From positions 62,001 through 126,000 of the forward strand of contig CAJTEW010000001.1 in assembly GCA_910575605.1 (NCBI GenBank): DNA of 64,000 nt, read 5' to 3'. The notes under the pieces were generated by a model. It was not told where the DNA came from, searched no databases, and was given only the letters and a program-made list of their open reading frames with translations. Below are positions 35,831 to 44,069 of this stretch, piece by piece. The stretch comes from Lachnospiraceae bacterium (GTDB lineage Bacteria > Bacillota > Clostridia > Lachnospirales > Lachnospiraceae). Within the stretch, counting starts at the first letter, position 1, and each line of letters opens with the position of its first letter. The translations under genes were made by a program, and so were the position numbers.

Positions 35831-36475
35831 ATGGCAAAAACAAGTACAATTATAACAATCGGGAGACAGTACGGCAGCGCCGGACGGCAGATTGGGTATA
35901 AGGTAGCAGAGGACTTGGGAATTAAACTGTATGATAAGGAAATGCTTGACCGTGCCGCAAAGGAGAGCGGCCTCTGTCAGGAACTATTTGAGACACATGA
36001 TGAGAAGCCTACAAGCAGTTTTTTATATTCTCTTGTTATGGATACCTATTCCCTTGGATATACATCAGGGAGTTATACAGATATGCCGATTAATCATAAA
36101 GTATTTCTGGCACAGTTTGATGCTATTAAGAAGATTGCAGATGAAGGTCCCTGTATTCTGGTAGGCCGCTGTGCGGATTATGCGCTGGAGGACTATGATA
36201 ATGTTTTAAGTCTTTTTATCCATGCAGATATGGATGCGAAGATCAGACGGATTGCCCGCATTTACGATTTGACGGATGTAAAAGCAAAGGAGCTCATTGT
36301 AAAGACGGATAAAAAACGGGCCAGCTATTATAATTATTACAGTAACAAGAAGTGGGGAGCAGCAGACAGCTATCATGCATGTCTTAGCAGTTCACTTCTT
36401 GGTATTGACGGAACTGCAAAAGCTATAAAAATGCTGGTTGAATTAAAGGAAAAGGAGAGGAATAAGGTTCTGTAA
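35831..36475 (+). CDS. Cytidylate kinase-like family protein (PF13189)
   Basis: 214 aa. The nucleotide-kinase P-loop variant IGRQYGSAGRQIGYKVAE is followed by LYDKEMLDRAAKESG, the pattern of the cytidylate-kinase-like family rather than true Cmk. A later GPCILVGRCADYAL is also typical. The substrate is unknown. The ATG at 35831 lies 10 bp after AAAGGAG; GTG 35822 is too close to it. A TATAAT-like box is near 35794. It is convergent with ttcA. Confidence 0.85.
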   Translation: MAKTSTIITIGRQYGSAGRQIGYKVAEDLGIKLYDKEMLDRAAKESGLCQELFETHDEKPTSSFLYSLVMDTYSLGYTSGSYTDMPINHKVFLAQFDAIKKIADEGPCILVGRCADYALEDYDNVLSLFIHADMDAKIRRIARIYDLTDVKAKELIVKTDKKRASYYNYYSNKKWGAADSYHACLSSSLLGIDGTAKAIKMLVELKEKERNKVL

Positions 36476-36496
36476 TCCAGACGGAATAGTGTTATT

Positions 36497-37231
36497 TTAT
36501 CTCATATGGGGGATGCGCTTTGGCCATCCCTCTATTTTTCCGTTTAAAATGGCAGTAAACATGCGCTGCTTTGCTCCTTTATGCTCCTTATTTAAGCTTT
36601 TTACCAGCTCTTTTGCATACTGTCGTTTTGTATAGCCGTCAATAGGGCACCTGCTGGTGACAACAGGAAGGTTGTATTTATTTTTGAAACCGATTACTTC
36701 TGATTCTTCTACGAACATCATAGGACGGATGACGGTAAGGTCCATGCGGTCCAGATAGGTTTTGGGGGAGAAGGCATAGAACCGGCCTTCAAATAAAAGG
36801 GAGAGGAGCATTGTCTCTATGATATCGTCCTTGTGGTGGGCATAGGCCACCTTATTATAGCCCAATTCCTTTACAGCCTGATTAAGCGCACCTTTTCGCA
36901 TCTTTGCGCACAGGGAGCAGGGATTGCTTTCTTTTCTCTCCTCGAATAAAATATGGGCGATATCTGTCTTTACAATTTCATAGGGAATATTTAAATCTGC
37001 CGCAAGCTTTGCTGCCGGGGTGAAATCGCATTCAGAATAGCCTAAATCAACTGTAACGGCGCCAAGCTCAAAATGGTCTGGGTAGAATCTTTTGAGGCCG
37101 TTAAGAGCGTATAACAAAGTGAGGCTGTCTTTGCCGCCGGAGATGCCTACGGCTATACGATCGCCTTCAGAGATTAGGGAATATTCGTCAACGGCTTTTC
37201 TTGTGTAGCTTAGAAGTTTTTGTAATGTCAT
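36497..37231 (-). CDS. TtcA-like tRNA 2-thiocytidine biosynthesis ATPase
   Basis: 244 aa. The PP-loop SGGKDSLTLLYAL is near residue 30. CSLCAKMRKG supplies the CxxC that, in TtcA, binds an iron-sulfur cluster; AYAHHKDDIIETMLL is typical of TtcA/TilS. The likely reaction is thiolation of tRNA C32. Proteins of this subgroup are often annotated as TtcA without proof. AAAGGATT is upstream of the ATG. Confidence 0.85.
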   Translation of the reverse strand: MTLQKLLSYTRKAVDEYSLISEGDRIAVGISGGKDSLTLLYALNGLKRFYPDHFELGAVTVDLGYSECDFTPAAKLAADLNIPYEIVKTDIAHILFEERKESNPCSLCAKMRKGALNQAVKELGYNKVAYAHHKDDIIETMLLSLLFEGRFYAFSPKTYLDRMDLTVIRPMMFVEESEVIGFKNKYNLPVVTSRCPIDGYTKRQYAKELVKSLNKEHKGAKQRMFTAILNGKIEGWPKRIPHMR

Positions 37232-37473
37232 AATAATCCTTTCTGTATTGGTAATTGAGGACGCCTTCCTGTGCAGAAGGATATCTCTTACACAGACAGG
37301 CTTTGTAGTTATTGTAGCAGATTGGGTTATTTTTTTCTATAGGGATATAGAAAATTAAATTGAGGATATTAGGATACGTGGTAGAATATGAACAGCATTT
37401 ACTACACAGAGGTTTTTCAAAAAAATATTAAGAATTTAAATCTTTTTTCTTTAAATCTCGGTTATATTTATTG

Positions 37474-37485
37474 TAAGACGTCTTA
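37474..37485. promoter_or_regulatory. Palindrome in the leader of the ECF sigma gene
   Basis: The perfect 12-bp palindrome TAAGACGTCTTA is centred about 33 bp upstream of the sigma factor start. CGTCTTA resembles an ECF -10 element, but no convincing -35 partner was found at the right spacing. Confidence 0.35.
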
Positions 37486-37511
37486 AAACAAGCCCAGAAA
37501 GGAGATTGATT

Positions 37512-38057
37512 TTGGAGGATAAAGAGCTCATCCGCCTGATTCAGAACGGCAGAAAAGAATATCTGAATGAAGTTGCCGAAAAATATTATGATGATATTTA
37601 TTATTTCTGCTGTTATCAGACAGGAAGCCGGGAGGAGGCTTATGATCTGACACAGGAGACCTTCTTAAGATTTATCCGTTATGTGGAAAAATATAAATAC
37701 CGGAACCTAAAGGGATATCTGCTGACCATTGCCATGAACCTGTGCAGAGACTATATGCGGGAGAAAACGACCAGTCAGATAAAAGCATGGCCGGACGCTT
37801 CTGTCTGGGATATCCCAGAACCTGAGAAGGATTTTTCAGGCATTAAATGGACAGAGGACAGCATACTTCTTTCAGATGCCCTTATGATGCTTGCAGACAA
37901 TCAGAGGGAGGCAGTGCTTTTGCATCACTTTTATGGATATAAAAACCGGGAGATTGCCCGTATGACGGGAACCTCCTCTGCTACAGTCAAATCCCGTATT
38001 CGTCAGGGGCTTGAAAAGCTGGGAAAACTTCTTAATGGGCATGATTTCAGGTGGTGA
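37512..38057 (+). CDS. ECF-type RNA polymerase sigma factor
   Basis: 181 aa. Sigma region 2 (YYDDIYYFCCYQTGSREEAYDLTQETFLRF) and region 4 (DNQREAVLLHHFYGYKNREIARMTGTSSATVKSRIRQGL) are both clear (positions roughly 20-50 and 125-165). TTG 37512 is preferred over TTG 37506 because AAAGGAG ends at about 37504. The next gene, 22 bp on, is a polytopic membrane protein rather than a zinc-finger anti-sigma factor, and an ABC exporter follows, so this looks like a self-contained envelope-response module. Confidence 0.92.
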   Translation: MEDKELIRLIQNGRKEYLNEVAEKYYDDIYYFCCYQTGSREEAYDLTQETFLRFIRYVEKYKYRNLKGYLLTIAMNLCRDYMREKTTSQIKAWPDASVWDIPEPEKDFSGIKWTEDSILLSDALMMLADNQREAVLLHHFYGYKNREIARMTGTSSATVKSRIRQGLEKLGKLLNGHDFRW

Positions 38058-38079
38058 GCAAAAAAGGAGAGTGGAGATT

Positions 38080-38829
38080 ATGGAAAATAGAAACAATATG
38101 TGGAGGTTTCCCATAGACGAAAGCAGGAAGCGGGAAGGTCTGGCAGAAATACGTCAGCAGGTTATGAGCAAACGGGTGCGGTTTTATCCTTCCCTTTTTC
38201 AAAGTGTATGGAACCAGATGCGGTATCAGCCCTGGAGCCACTGGGTTTTGGAGGGCGGACTTCTGCTTCTTTGTATGCTTTTTATTTTTTATCTGCAGGG
38301 AAAAAACAGGGCTGATGAGCACGAAATGCTGGCTGCAGCTTCCGTATTTTTTGTATTTGCCGGAAACATCGTTTTAAGCAGCACTGCCCGCCTGTTTTCC
38401 TGGCATATGGCAGAGCTGGAGCAGACTCTGTATCTGAACCTGAAACAGATGGTCTGTATACGGATGATGGAGGCAGGGATTATGTCTGTGCTTGTACTGG
38501 GACTGCTCTTAAGTATGGTGGGAGAGGAAAGTCCAAAAGGAGCCTTTATATGTCTTGTGTATATGCTTGTGCCTTTTTTGTGGTCAGACGCATTTTACCT
38601 GCACATGCTTGGATTTTTTAGAAATGGAGCTTCCGGTTTCCGCTCTCTTGTATCGGGGCTTATCTGTGGTATGCTGTCATGCTTTCCTCTCATGTGGGAG
38701 GACGTATATGCGCCGGAGTACAGACAGGCCTGGTATTTACTGGCCGCTGCCGGGGCTGTTCTTGTCGCTTTGGAATTCCGCCGGATTCTTGAGAAAATAG
38801 AAGGAGGAGATAGTATATGCCTGAATTAA
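38080..38829 (+). CDS. Polytopic membrane protein in the anti-sigma position of the ECF/ABC operon
   Basis: 249 aa. About 65 cytoplasmic N-terminal residues are followed by about six hydrophobic segments (from residue 70 on). I recognise no named family; it has no HxxxCxxC zinc finger. GGAGAG precedes the ATG. Its end overlaps the ABC ATPase start by 13 bp. It could be a non-canonical anti-sigma factor (soluble N-terminus plus membrane sensor) or an extra transporter subunit; both are inferences. Confidence 0.7.
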   Translation: MENRNNMWRFPIDESRKREGLAEIRQQVMSKRVRFYPSLFQSVWNQMRYQPWSHWVLEGGLLLLCMLFIFYLQGKNRADEHEMLAAASVFFVFAGNIVLSSTARLFSWHMAELEQTLYLNLKQMVCIRMMEAGIMSVLVLGLLLSMVGEESPKGAFICLVYMLVPFLWSDAFYLHMLGFFRNGASGFRSLVSGLICGMLSCFPLMWEDVYAPEYRQAWYLLAAAGAVLVALEFRRILEKIEGGDSICLN

Positions 38830-39716
38830 GATTAGACCGTGTGACAAAACAGTTTAAAAATAAAATAGCAGTGGAGCGCGTATCTCTGTGCCTGAAGGAA
38901 GGAGTATACGGTTTTCTCGGAGCGAACGGCGCGGGAAAAACTACCCTTCTTCGGATGCTCTGTGGTGTATTAAAGCCTACGGCAGGTGAGATATTCTGTA
39001 ACGGAACTGAAATAGGGAAGCTTGGGGGAGACTACCGGTATCTACTTGGATATCTGCCCCAGGATTTCGGGTATTACCCAGATTTTACTGCGAAACGGTA
39101 TCTAATGTACCTGGCGGCCTGTAAGGGGGTTCCGAATGAGCTTGCAGGGGAAAAAGTTCAGGAAATGTTACGGCTTGTGGGATTGGAAGGGGAACAGAAG
39201 GCTAAAATAAAGACATTTTCGGGAGGAATGTTACGGAGACTTGGAATTGCCCAGGCTTTATTAAACGATCCAGAGATAGTAGTACTAGATGAGCCTACGT
39301 CTGGTCTTGACCCCAAGGAACGGATTCGCTTCCGAAATATTATCAGTGCAATGTCAAAAGGAAGGATTGTGATTTTGTCTACCCATATTGTATCTGACGT
39401 GGAATTTATTGCAGATGAAATTCTTCTTATGAAAGAGGGACATATAGAAAAACAGGGAAGTGTGGACACAGTAACGGAAAGTATCAGAGGAAAAGTCTGG
39501 GAATATGAGGCAAAACAGGAAGAGGCCTTAAGGCTAAATGATCGTTTTCCTGTCAGTAACCTGAAAAACCAAGGGGACAGAGTGCATCTTCGAATTGTTT
39601 CGGATATATGTCCCTGTGAAGGCGCTATGTCAGTCAGTCCCGGGCTTGAGGATGTGTATTTGTATTATTTTGAGGAGGTGCCAGAACATGTGGATCATAT
39701 GGAAGGAAGAATTTAG
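38817..39716 (+). CDS. ABC transporter ATP-binding protein
   Basis: 299 aa. Walker A GANGAGKTTLLRML, Q-loop LPQDFGYYPDFT, signature FSGGMLRRLGIAQALL, Walker B VVLDEPTSGLD and H-loop STHIVSD are all intact. About 80 residues after the ATPase core form a C-terminal domain common in exporters of the CcmA/bacitracin-resistance type. It overlaps the preceding gene and the permease start lies within its 3' end, so the pair is co-translated. Confidence 0.92.
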   Translation: MPELRLDRVTKQFKNKIAVERVSLCLKEGVYGFLGANGAGKTTLLRMLCGVLKPTAGEIFCNGTEIGKLGGDYRYLLGYLPQDFGYYPDFTAKRYLMYLAACKGVPNELAGEKVQEMLRLVGLEGEQKAKIKTFSGGMLRRLGIAQALLNDPEIVVLDEPTSGLDPKERIRFRNIISAMSKGRIVILSTHIVSDVEFIADEILLMKEGHIEKQGSVDTVTESIRGKVWEYEAKQEEALRLNDRFPVSNLKNQGDRVHLRIVSDICPCEGAMSVSPGLEDVYLYYFEEVPEHVDHMEGRI

Positions 39717-40791
39717 GAAAATCGCTGCACGAAAAATTCTCTGGATTGCTTTTTTTCTTCTGCTGGGTTTTGCAGCCTTTCGCTTATTTATAGAACTGGG
39801 ACATTATTCGGTAACCATAGATGGGGAGAACTTCCGCGGACAGGAAGCAGTGGACAAAGACAAGGCCTTGACAAAGCAGTATGCGGGAATTTTGACAGAA
39901 GAAAAAGTAAATGAGATTTATTATAAATATGGTTTTTATCCTTACAGTGATCCGGATAATACGGCAATTGAAAAGAATTTTTTAAGTAAATATATCACTG
40001 ACACATTTACAGATGCAAATGTATTTAATCCTCATTTCTATGATAAAAAAGAATGGGAATATAAGGTGGCGCCATATTTAGAAAGGAAGGCAAAGTTTGA
40101 CTATGTTTTAGGATGGAATGACTTTTTGGAAATGTATGTGCTTGTTCTTCTGTCTGTATATGTTATATTGATGCTTGGGCTGGCTCCGATTTTTTCAGAG
40201 GAATATACGCTAAAAACAGCAGATATTATCCGTACCACAAAAAGAGGAAAAAGCAGCGCAGTCTGGATGAAAATACTGTCGGCATGTATATTTTCGATAT
40301 TTCTAACTTGTATAGCTGGTATTTACCTTTTTTTGCTTTACCTTTGGGTCTATGGTACACAGGGACTTGACGCCTCAGCGGTTTTCTTAAGCTTTGTGTC
40401 CTTTTACGGATATTGTCCAGAGACAGTAGGAGGGCTTCTGCTTTTTATTACGGTGATGGGGATTTTAGGCGCGGTTCTTTTAACTGGAATAACGCTTGCC
40501 TTTTCGTCTCTGTGCAGAAATTCCTTCCTTGCGCTGGTACTGTCCGCTTCGGCATTTCTTTTTCCGGTCTTGTGGATAAAGGCTATAGGACCCATGTGTA
40601 TGGGGGTTATTGGACGGACGGCGACAACGAATGTCACTCATTTTATGGCATCCATGCCGGCGTATCTTCCTATGAGCACAGGTTTTGCCTTTTCGGGAAA
40701 GCAGACTGCCATACATCTCGGGACAGCGTCTGCAGTCGGGGGGCTAGGGATTTTGTACGGGTATTTCAGGTTTAGAAGCTGTAAGGAATAA
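39688..40791 (+). CDS. ABC transporter permease
   Basis: 367 aa. One N-terminal helix (about 15-32), an extracytoplasmic region of about 110 residues, then five or so helices from residue 140 on, as in ABC-2 type permeases. GAGGAGGTG precedes the ATG at 39688. With the upstream ATPase it should form an exporter or a mechanotransmission complex for envelope stress; the substrate is unknown. Confidence 0.82.
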   Translation: MWIIWKEEFRKIAARKILWIAFFLLLGFAAFRLFIELGHYSVTIDGENFRGQEAVDKDKALTKQYAGILTEEKVNEIYYKYGFYPYSDPDNTAIEKNFLSKYITDTFTDANVFNPHFYDKKEWEYKVAPYLERKAKFDYVLGWNDFLEMYVLVLLSVYVILMLGLAPIFSEEYTLKTADIIRTTKRGKSSAVWMKILSACIFSIFLTCIAGIYLFLLYLWVYGTQGLDASAVFLSFVSFYGYCPETVGGLLLFITVMGILGAVLLTGITLAFSSLCRNSFLALVLSASAFLFPVLWIKAIGPMCMGVIGRTATTNVTHFMASMPAYLPMSTGFAFSGKQTAIHLGTASAVGGLGILYGYFRFRSCKE

Positions 40792-40799
40792 AAAAGTTC

Positions 40800-40828
40800 T
40801 TGACACAAACACTCTGATGTGGTAAAGT
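40800..40828 (+). promoter_or_regulatory. Promoter of the T-box/trpB2 unit
   Basis: TTGACA (40800-40805), a 17-bp spacer and TAAAGT (40823-40828) lie just after the permease stop and immediately before the T-box leader. Confidence 0.65.
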
Positions 40829-40839
40829 TTTATTAAACC

Positions 40840-41126
40840 GTTGAGGAAGAGTGAGTACTGTTAGATATCTGCTTTTCAGAGAGCTGCGGATGGTGGAAGC
40901 GCAGCAGTAAGAGCTGACAGGAATGGACTTCCGAGGGCAGGCTGAAGTGTCCATAAGGATAATAGTAGGTGAGCCGGAGAGGATACTCCGTTAACAAAGC
41001 ACACGTATGATGGTACGTATGAGTGGGTATATATAACAAATACCAAGCCGGGTGGCACCGCAGGAGTTGATCGTGATTACTCTTGTCCCAGCAGTTGTCT
41101 ATTGCGTGGGATAAGGGTATTTTTTT
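40840..41126 (+). promoter_or_regulatory. T-box riboswitch, tryptophan specifier
   Basis: A leader that senses uncharged tRNA. Stem I distal elements are visible (AGAGAGC, then GGATGGTGG in a GCTGCG/CGCAGC hairpin). On its 3' side the S-turn GAA is followed by TGG (40924-40926) and a purine, the position of the specifier codon, giving Trp. The T-box core GCCGGGTGGCACCGC is at 41047-41061. A terminator stem CTTGTCCCA (41082-41090) / TGGGATAAG (41107-41115) with a T-run to 41126 follows. Uncharged tRNA-Trp should pair with the T-box and allow read-through into trpB2. Confidence 0.9.
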
Positions 41127-41234
41127 ATGCAGATATCCTGTCCCAGGGGAATTAATAAAATTCCTAGTAATGCAAAAATGGCCGGGAGATATCCTGGAAT
41201 GGAGAGGCCATAAACAGGAAAGGAGATCAAGAAA

Positions 41235-42620
41235 ATGAGTGAACAGAAAATCCCTTACAAAATCTATCTGGAAGAAAGTGAGATGCCGAAGCAATGGTAT
41301 AATGTACGTGCGGATATGAAAAATAAGCCGGCGCCTCTTCTGAATCCGGAAACCTTAAAGCCGATGACAGCCAAGGAGCTTTCTGGCGTATTCTGCGAAG
41401 AACTGGTACAGCAGGAGCTGGATAATGACAATCGCTATATTGATATTCCCCAGGAGATCATTGATTTCTACAAAATGTATCGGCCGGCGCCGCTGGTGCG
41501 TGCATATTGTCTGGAGGAAAAGCTTCAGACTCCGGCAAAGATTTATTACAAATTCGAAGGAAACAACACTAGTGGAAGCCATAAGCTGAATTCAGCGGTT
41601 GCCCAGGCATATTATGCAAAAAAGCAGGGCTTAAAGGGCGTGACTACCGAGACTGGAGCAGGACAGTGGGGAACAGCGCTTTCTATGGCATGCTCTTATC
41701 TGAATTTGGACTGTAAAGTATTTATGGTAAAATGTTCTTATGAACAGAAACCTTTCCGGCGTGAAGTGATGCGCACTTATGGAGCAAGCGTAACCCCGTC
41801 ACCGTCTACAGAAACAGAGGTGGGAAGGAAGATCCTTTCCGAGCATCCAGGCACGACAGGAAGCCTAGGATGTGCCATATCTGAGGCCGTCGAGGTCGCT
41901 GTAGGAAGCGAAGGATACCGATATGTTCTTGGCAGTGTACTAAATCAGGTATTGCTGCATCAGTCCATCATCGGTATGGAGACAAAAAGTGCGCTGGACA
42001 AATACAAAGTTACCCCGGATATCATTATCGGATGTGCAGGCGGCGGCTCGAATCTCGGGGGACTTATTTCCCCGTTTATGGGTGAAAAGCTCAGAGGCGA
42101 AAAGGACTATCATTTTATTGCTGTAGAACCGGCGTCATGTCCAAGTCTGACAAGAGGTGTTTATGCCTATGATTTCTGTGATACAGGTATGGTATGTCCT
42201 TTGGCAAAAATGTATACATTAGGAAGCGGATTCATTCCTTCTGCAAATCATGCAGGAGGACTAAGATATCACGGCATGAGTTCTGTTCTTTCACAGCTTT
42301 ATGAGGACGGATATATGGAAGCCCGGTCTGTAGAACAGACGGCTGTTTTTGAAGCTGCAGAAGAATTTGCCAGGGTAGAAGGAATTTTACCGGCGCCGGA
42401 GAGCAGCCATGCAATCAAAGTGGCGATTGACGAGGCAGTGAAGTGTAAGGAAACTGGAGAAGAGAAAACAATCGTATTTGGCCTGACCGGCACAGGATAT
42501 TTCGATATGGCAGCTTACGAGAAATTCCATAATGGTGAGATGAAAGATTATATTCCAACAGATGAAGAACTTAAGGCTGGATTTGACGGAATTCCAAGAT
42601 TTGCGGGAAATATGGAGTAA
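41235..42620 (+). CDS. trpB2: Tryptophan synthase beta-like protein, TrpB2 type
   Basis: 461 aa. PLP enzyme condensing indole (or a related substrate) with serine or O-phosphoserine. The PLP lysine is in NNTSGSHKLNS, the catalytic glutamate in TETGAGQWG, and the phosphate-binding GCAGGGSNLGG is present. The length above 420 aa and the GQWG motif mark the TrpB2 group rather than the TrpA-bound TrpB1. AAGGAGAT precedes the ATG. No trpA or other trp gene is in the window. The Trp T-box supports a genuine tryptophan-supply role, for example indole salvage. Confidence 0.93.
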   Translation: MSEQKIPYKIYLEESEMPKQWYNVRADMKNKPAPLLNPETLKPMTAKELSGVFCEELVQQELDNDNRYIDIPQEIIDFYKMYRPAPLVRAYCLEEKLQTPAKIYYKFEGNNTSGSHKLNSAVAQAYYAKKQGLKGVTTETGAGQWGTALSMACSYLNLDCKVFMVKCSYEQKPFRREVMRTYGASVTPSPSTETEVGRKILSEHPGTTGSLGCAISEAVEVAVGSEGYRYVLGSVLNQVLLHQSIIGMETKSALDKYKVTPDIIIGCAGGGSNLGGLISPFMGEKLRGEKDYHFIAVEPASCPSLTRGVYAYDFCDTGMVCPLAKMYTLGSGFIPSANHAGGLRYHGMSSVLSQLYEDGYMEARSVEQTAVFEAAEEFARVEGILPAPESSHAIKVAIDEAVKCKETGEEKTIVFGLTGTGYFDMAAYEKFHNGEMKDYIPTDEELKAGFDGIPRFAGNME

Positions 42621-42645
42621 AAATAATCCAAGTAAAATTTGATAT

Positions 42646-42675
42646 TTAGAGTGGTTCTTTTAAGAACCACTCTAA
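42646..42675. terminator. Bidirectional terminator between trpB2 and the recombinase gene
   Basis: A 14-bp perfect inverted repeat (42646-42659 and 42662-42675; core AGAGTGGTTC / GAACCACTCT) with a 2-nt spacer. The recombinase stop codon lies in its right arm. Confidence 0.65.
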
Positions 42676-43739
42676 GATTCTCTAAGCTTCACGGCTGATG
42701 CAGCCAGCTTTCTTCTGTCCTCATCAATGGCTGCATAATGCTTTTTAGTTGTATTGACATCTTTATGTCCTAAAACATCAGCCACGAGATAAATGTCTCC
42801 GGTTTCCTTATATAAAGACGTACCATATGTGCTGCGCAGCTTATGAGGTGTAATTTTCTTATTTGGAGTAATCTGACGGGCATATTTTTTTACCATATTT
42901 TCAATTGCCTGTACTCCCATGCGGCGTTTCTGAGTAGATAGAAAAAGAGCATTCTCATGGCCAGAGAGGGGAGTAACTGCCTTACGGCTGCCCTCTATAT
43001 AATTAAGTAATGCATCTGCAACCTCGTCTCCAAAATATACAACCATCTGGTTACCGCCTTTTCGTGTAACAGTAATTCCATTATTTTTAAAATCTACATC
43101 ATTTAAATCAAGTCCCACACATTCAGATACACGAATGCCTGTTCCAAGAAGCAGAGTCATAATAGCCAGATCTCTTTCCTTTGTTTTCTGGTAATAAGTT
43201 AATGCCTGCCCAGTCAGTTTATCACCTGCAGACTCTACGAAATCAAGAAGCATGGCTACTTCATCTACATCAAGACGTATGATTGCCTTGTCATGGAGCT
43301 TTGGCATGTCTACAAGCAGCGTGGGATTTTTTGAAATGGCCTGGCGTGTAAAATAATAGTTATAAAAACTTCTAAGAGCTGACATTTTGCGTTTCAGCCC
43401 GCGTTCGCCGTTTGTGATAAGTTCTTCATCATGTGTTCGTGTATAAACCTTAAGATATTCCATATATTCCTCAATATCTACAGGCTCAATACGTTCTAAA
43501 TCCTGTACATGAAATTGATCAATAGTATAGTTCTTGTAAACAGGATTTACTTCCATTAGAAAATGAAAAAAAATCCGGATATCATAGGCATAGTTAATTC
43601 TTGTTCTTGCAGATGATCTTGGCTCTATAGCCCGAAAATAATCCTTTGCAAATGGAGGAAGCGTTTTTAAAACCTCCCTTAACCGAAGTGTCTGGTCAAT
43701 CTGTGTCTGTTCGTGATAAGTTTTTGGTTCAGCAGACAT
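42672..43739 (-). CDS. Tyrosine recombinase, XerC/XerD-like
   Basis: 355 aa. A SAM-like N-terminal core-binding domain (to about residue 160) and the catalytic domain. The catalytic set is present: Arg in GTGIRVSE, Lys in TRKGG, His-x-x-Arg in TPHKLRST, His in LGHKD and the nucleophile Tyr in TTKKHYAAI. Single-copy position divergent from lexA, with no other phage or plasmid genes, suggests a housekeeping chromosome-dimer recombinase rather than a mobile-element integrase. CAGGGGGG lies before the ATG. Confidence 0.88.
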   Translation of the reverse strand: MSAEPKTYHEQTQIDQTLRLREVLKTLPPFAKDYFRAIEPRSSARTRINYAYDIRIFFHFLMEVNPVYKNYTIDQFHVQDLERIEPVDIEEYMEYLKVYTRTHDEELITNGERGLKRKMSALRSFYNYYFTRQAISKNPTLLVDMPKLHDKAIIRLDVDEVAMLLDFVESAGDKLTGQALTYYQKTKERDLAIMTLLLGTGIRVSECVGLDLNDVDFKNNGITVTRKGGNQMVVYFGDEVADALLNYIEGSRKAVTPLSGHENALFLSTQKRRMGVQAIENMVKKYARQITPNKKITPHKLRSTYGTSLYKETGDIYLVADVLGHKDVNTTKKHYAAIDEDRRKLAASAVKLRES

Positions 43740-43774
43740 TATAAAACCCCCCTGATTTAATTATTTTTGTTTTG

Positions 43775-43801
43775 AGGCATCCAGATTAATCCAGGATGCC
43801 T
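43775..43801 (-). other. Hairpin in the 5' leader of the recombinase gene
   Basis: The arms AGGCATCC (43775-43782) and GGATGCCT (43794-43801) lie 36 bp upstream of the recombinase start. It could be an attenuator in its mRNA. The rest of the 330-bp recombinase-lexA interval is AT-rich, with only the lexA promoter region recognised. Confidence 0.4.
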
Positions 43802-43978
43802 TTTAACCCCTTAATAGATATATTAGCATAAACTGCATTTTTTGTCTATATCTTTTGGAAAAATTGAGATTTGTCGTATAGATATATCATATCTGGAAAA
43901 TTCTTCTGCTTTATAAATAATTCACAGCGAATAATAAGCATGTCAATAGCTTTATATAAAATTTCGAACATATTTTCT

Positions 43979-44012
43979 AAACATTTGTTTGCTATTATGG
44001 AAAAAGTATGAT
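43979..44012 (+). promoter_or_regulatory. lexA promoter with LexA-box-like site
   Basis: AAAC-ATTT-GTTTG at 43979-43991 keeps the AAC-N4-GTT core of Gram-positive SOS boxes (CGAAC-N4-GTTYG). It overlaps TTGTTT (43985-43990), which with TATGAT (44007-44012, 16-bp spacer) makes a plausible promoter. Self-repression of lexA is expected from the family. Confidence 0.5.
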
Positions 44013-44069
44013 AGAATGGATTTAGGAAAAAAGAATGAAGTTTTTATAGTCAGATTGGAGGTACTTACA

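Noticed and set aside
42672-43739. Tyrosine recombinase as the edge of a prophage or integrative element
   Set aside because: There are no phage, conjugation or excision genes, no tRNA and no direct repeats nearby; neighbours are housekeeping genes.
43965-43978. CGAACATATTTTCT as a LexA box before lexA
   Set aside because: Only the left half-site matches; the right half lacks GTTC. The adjacent AAACATTTGTTTG is a better candidate.
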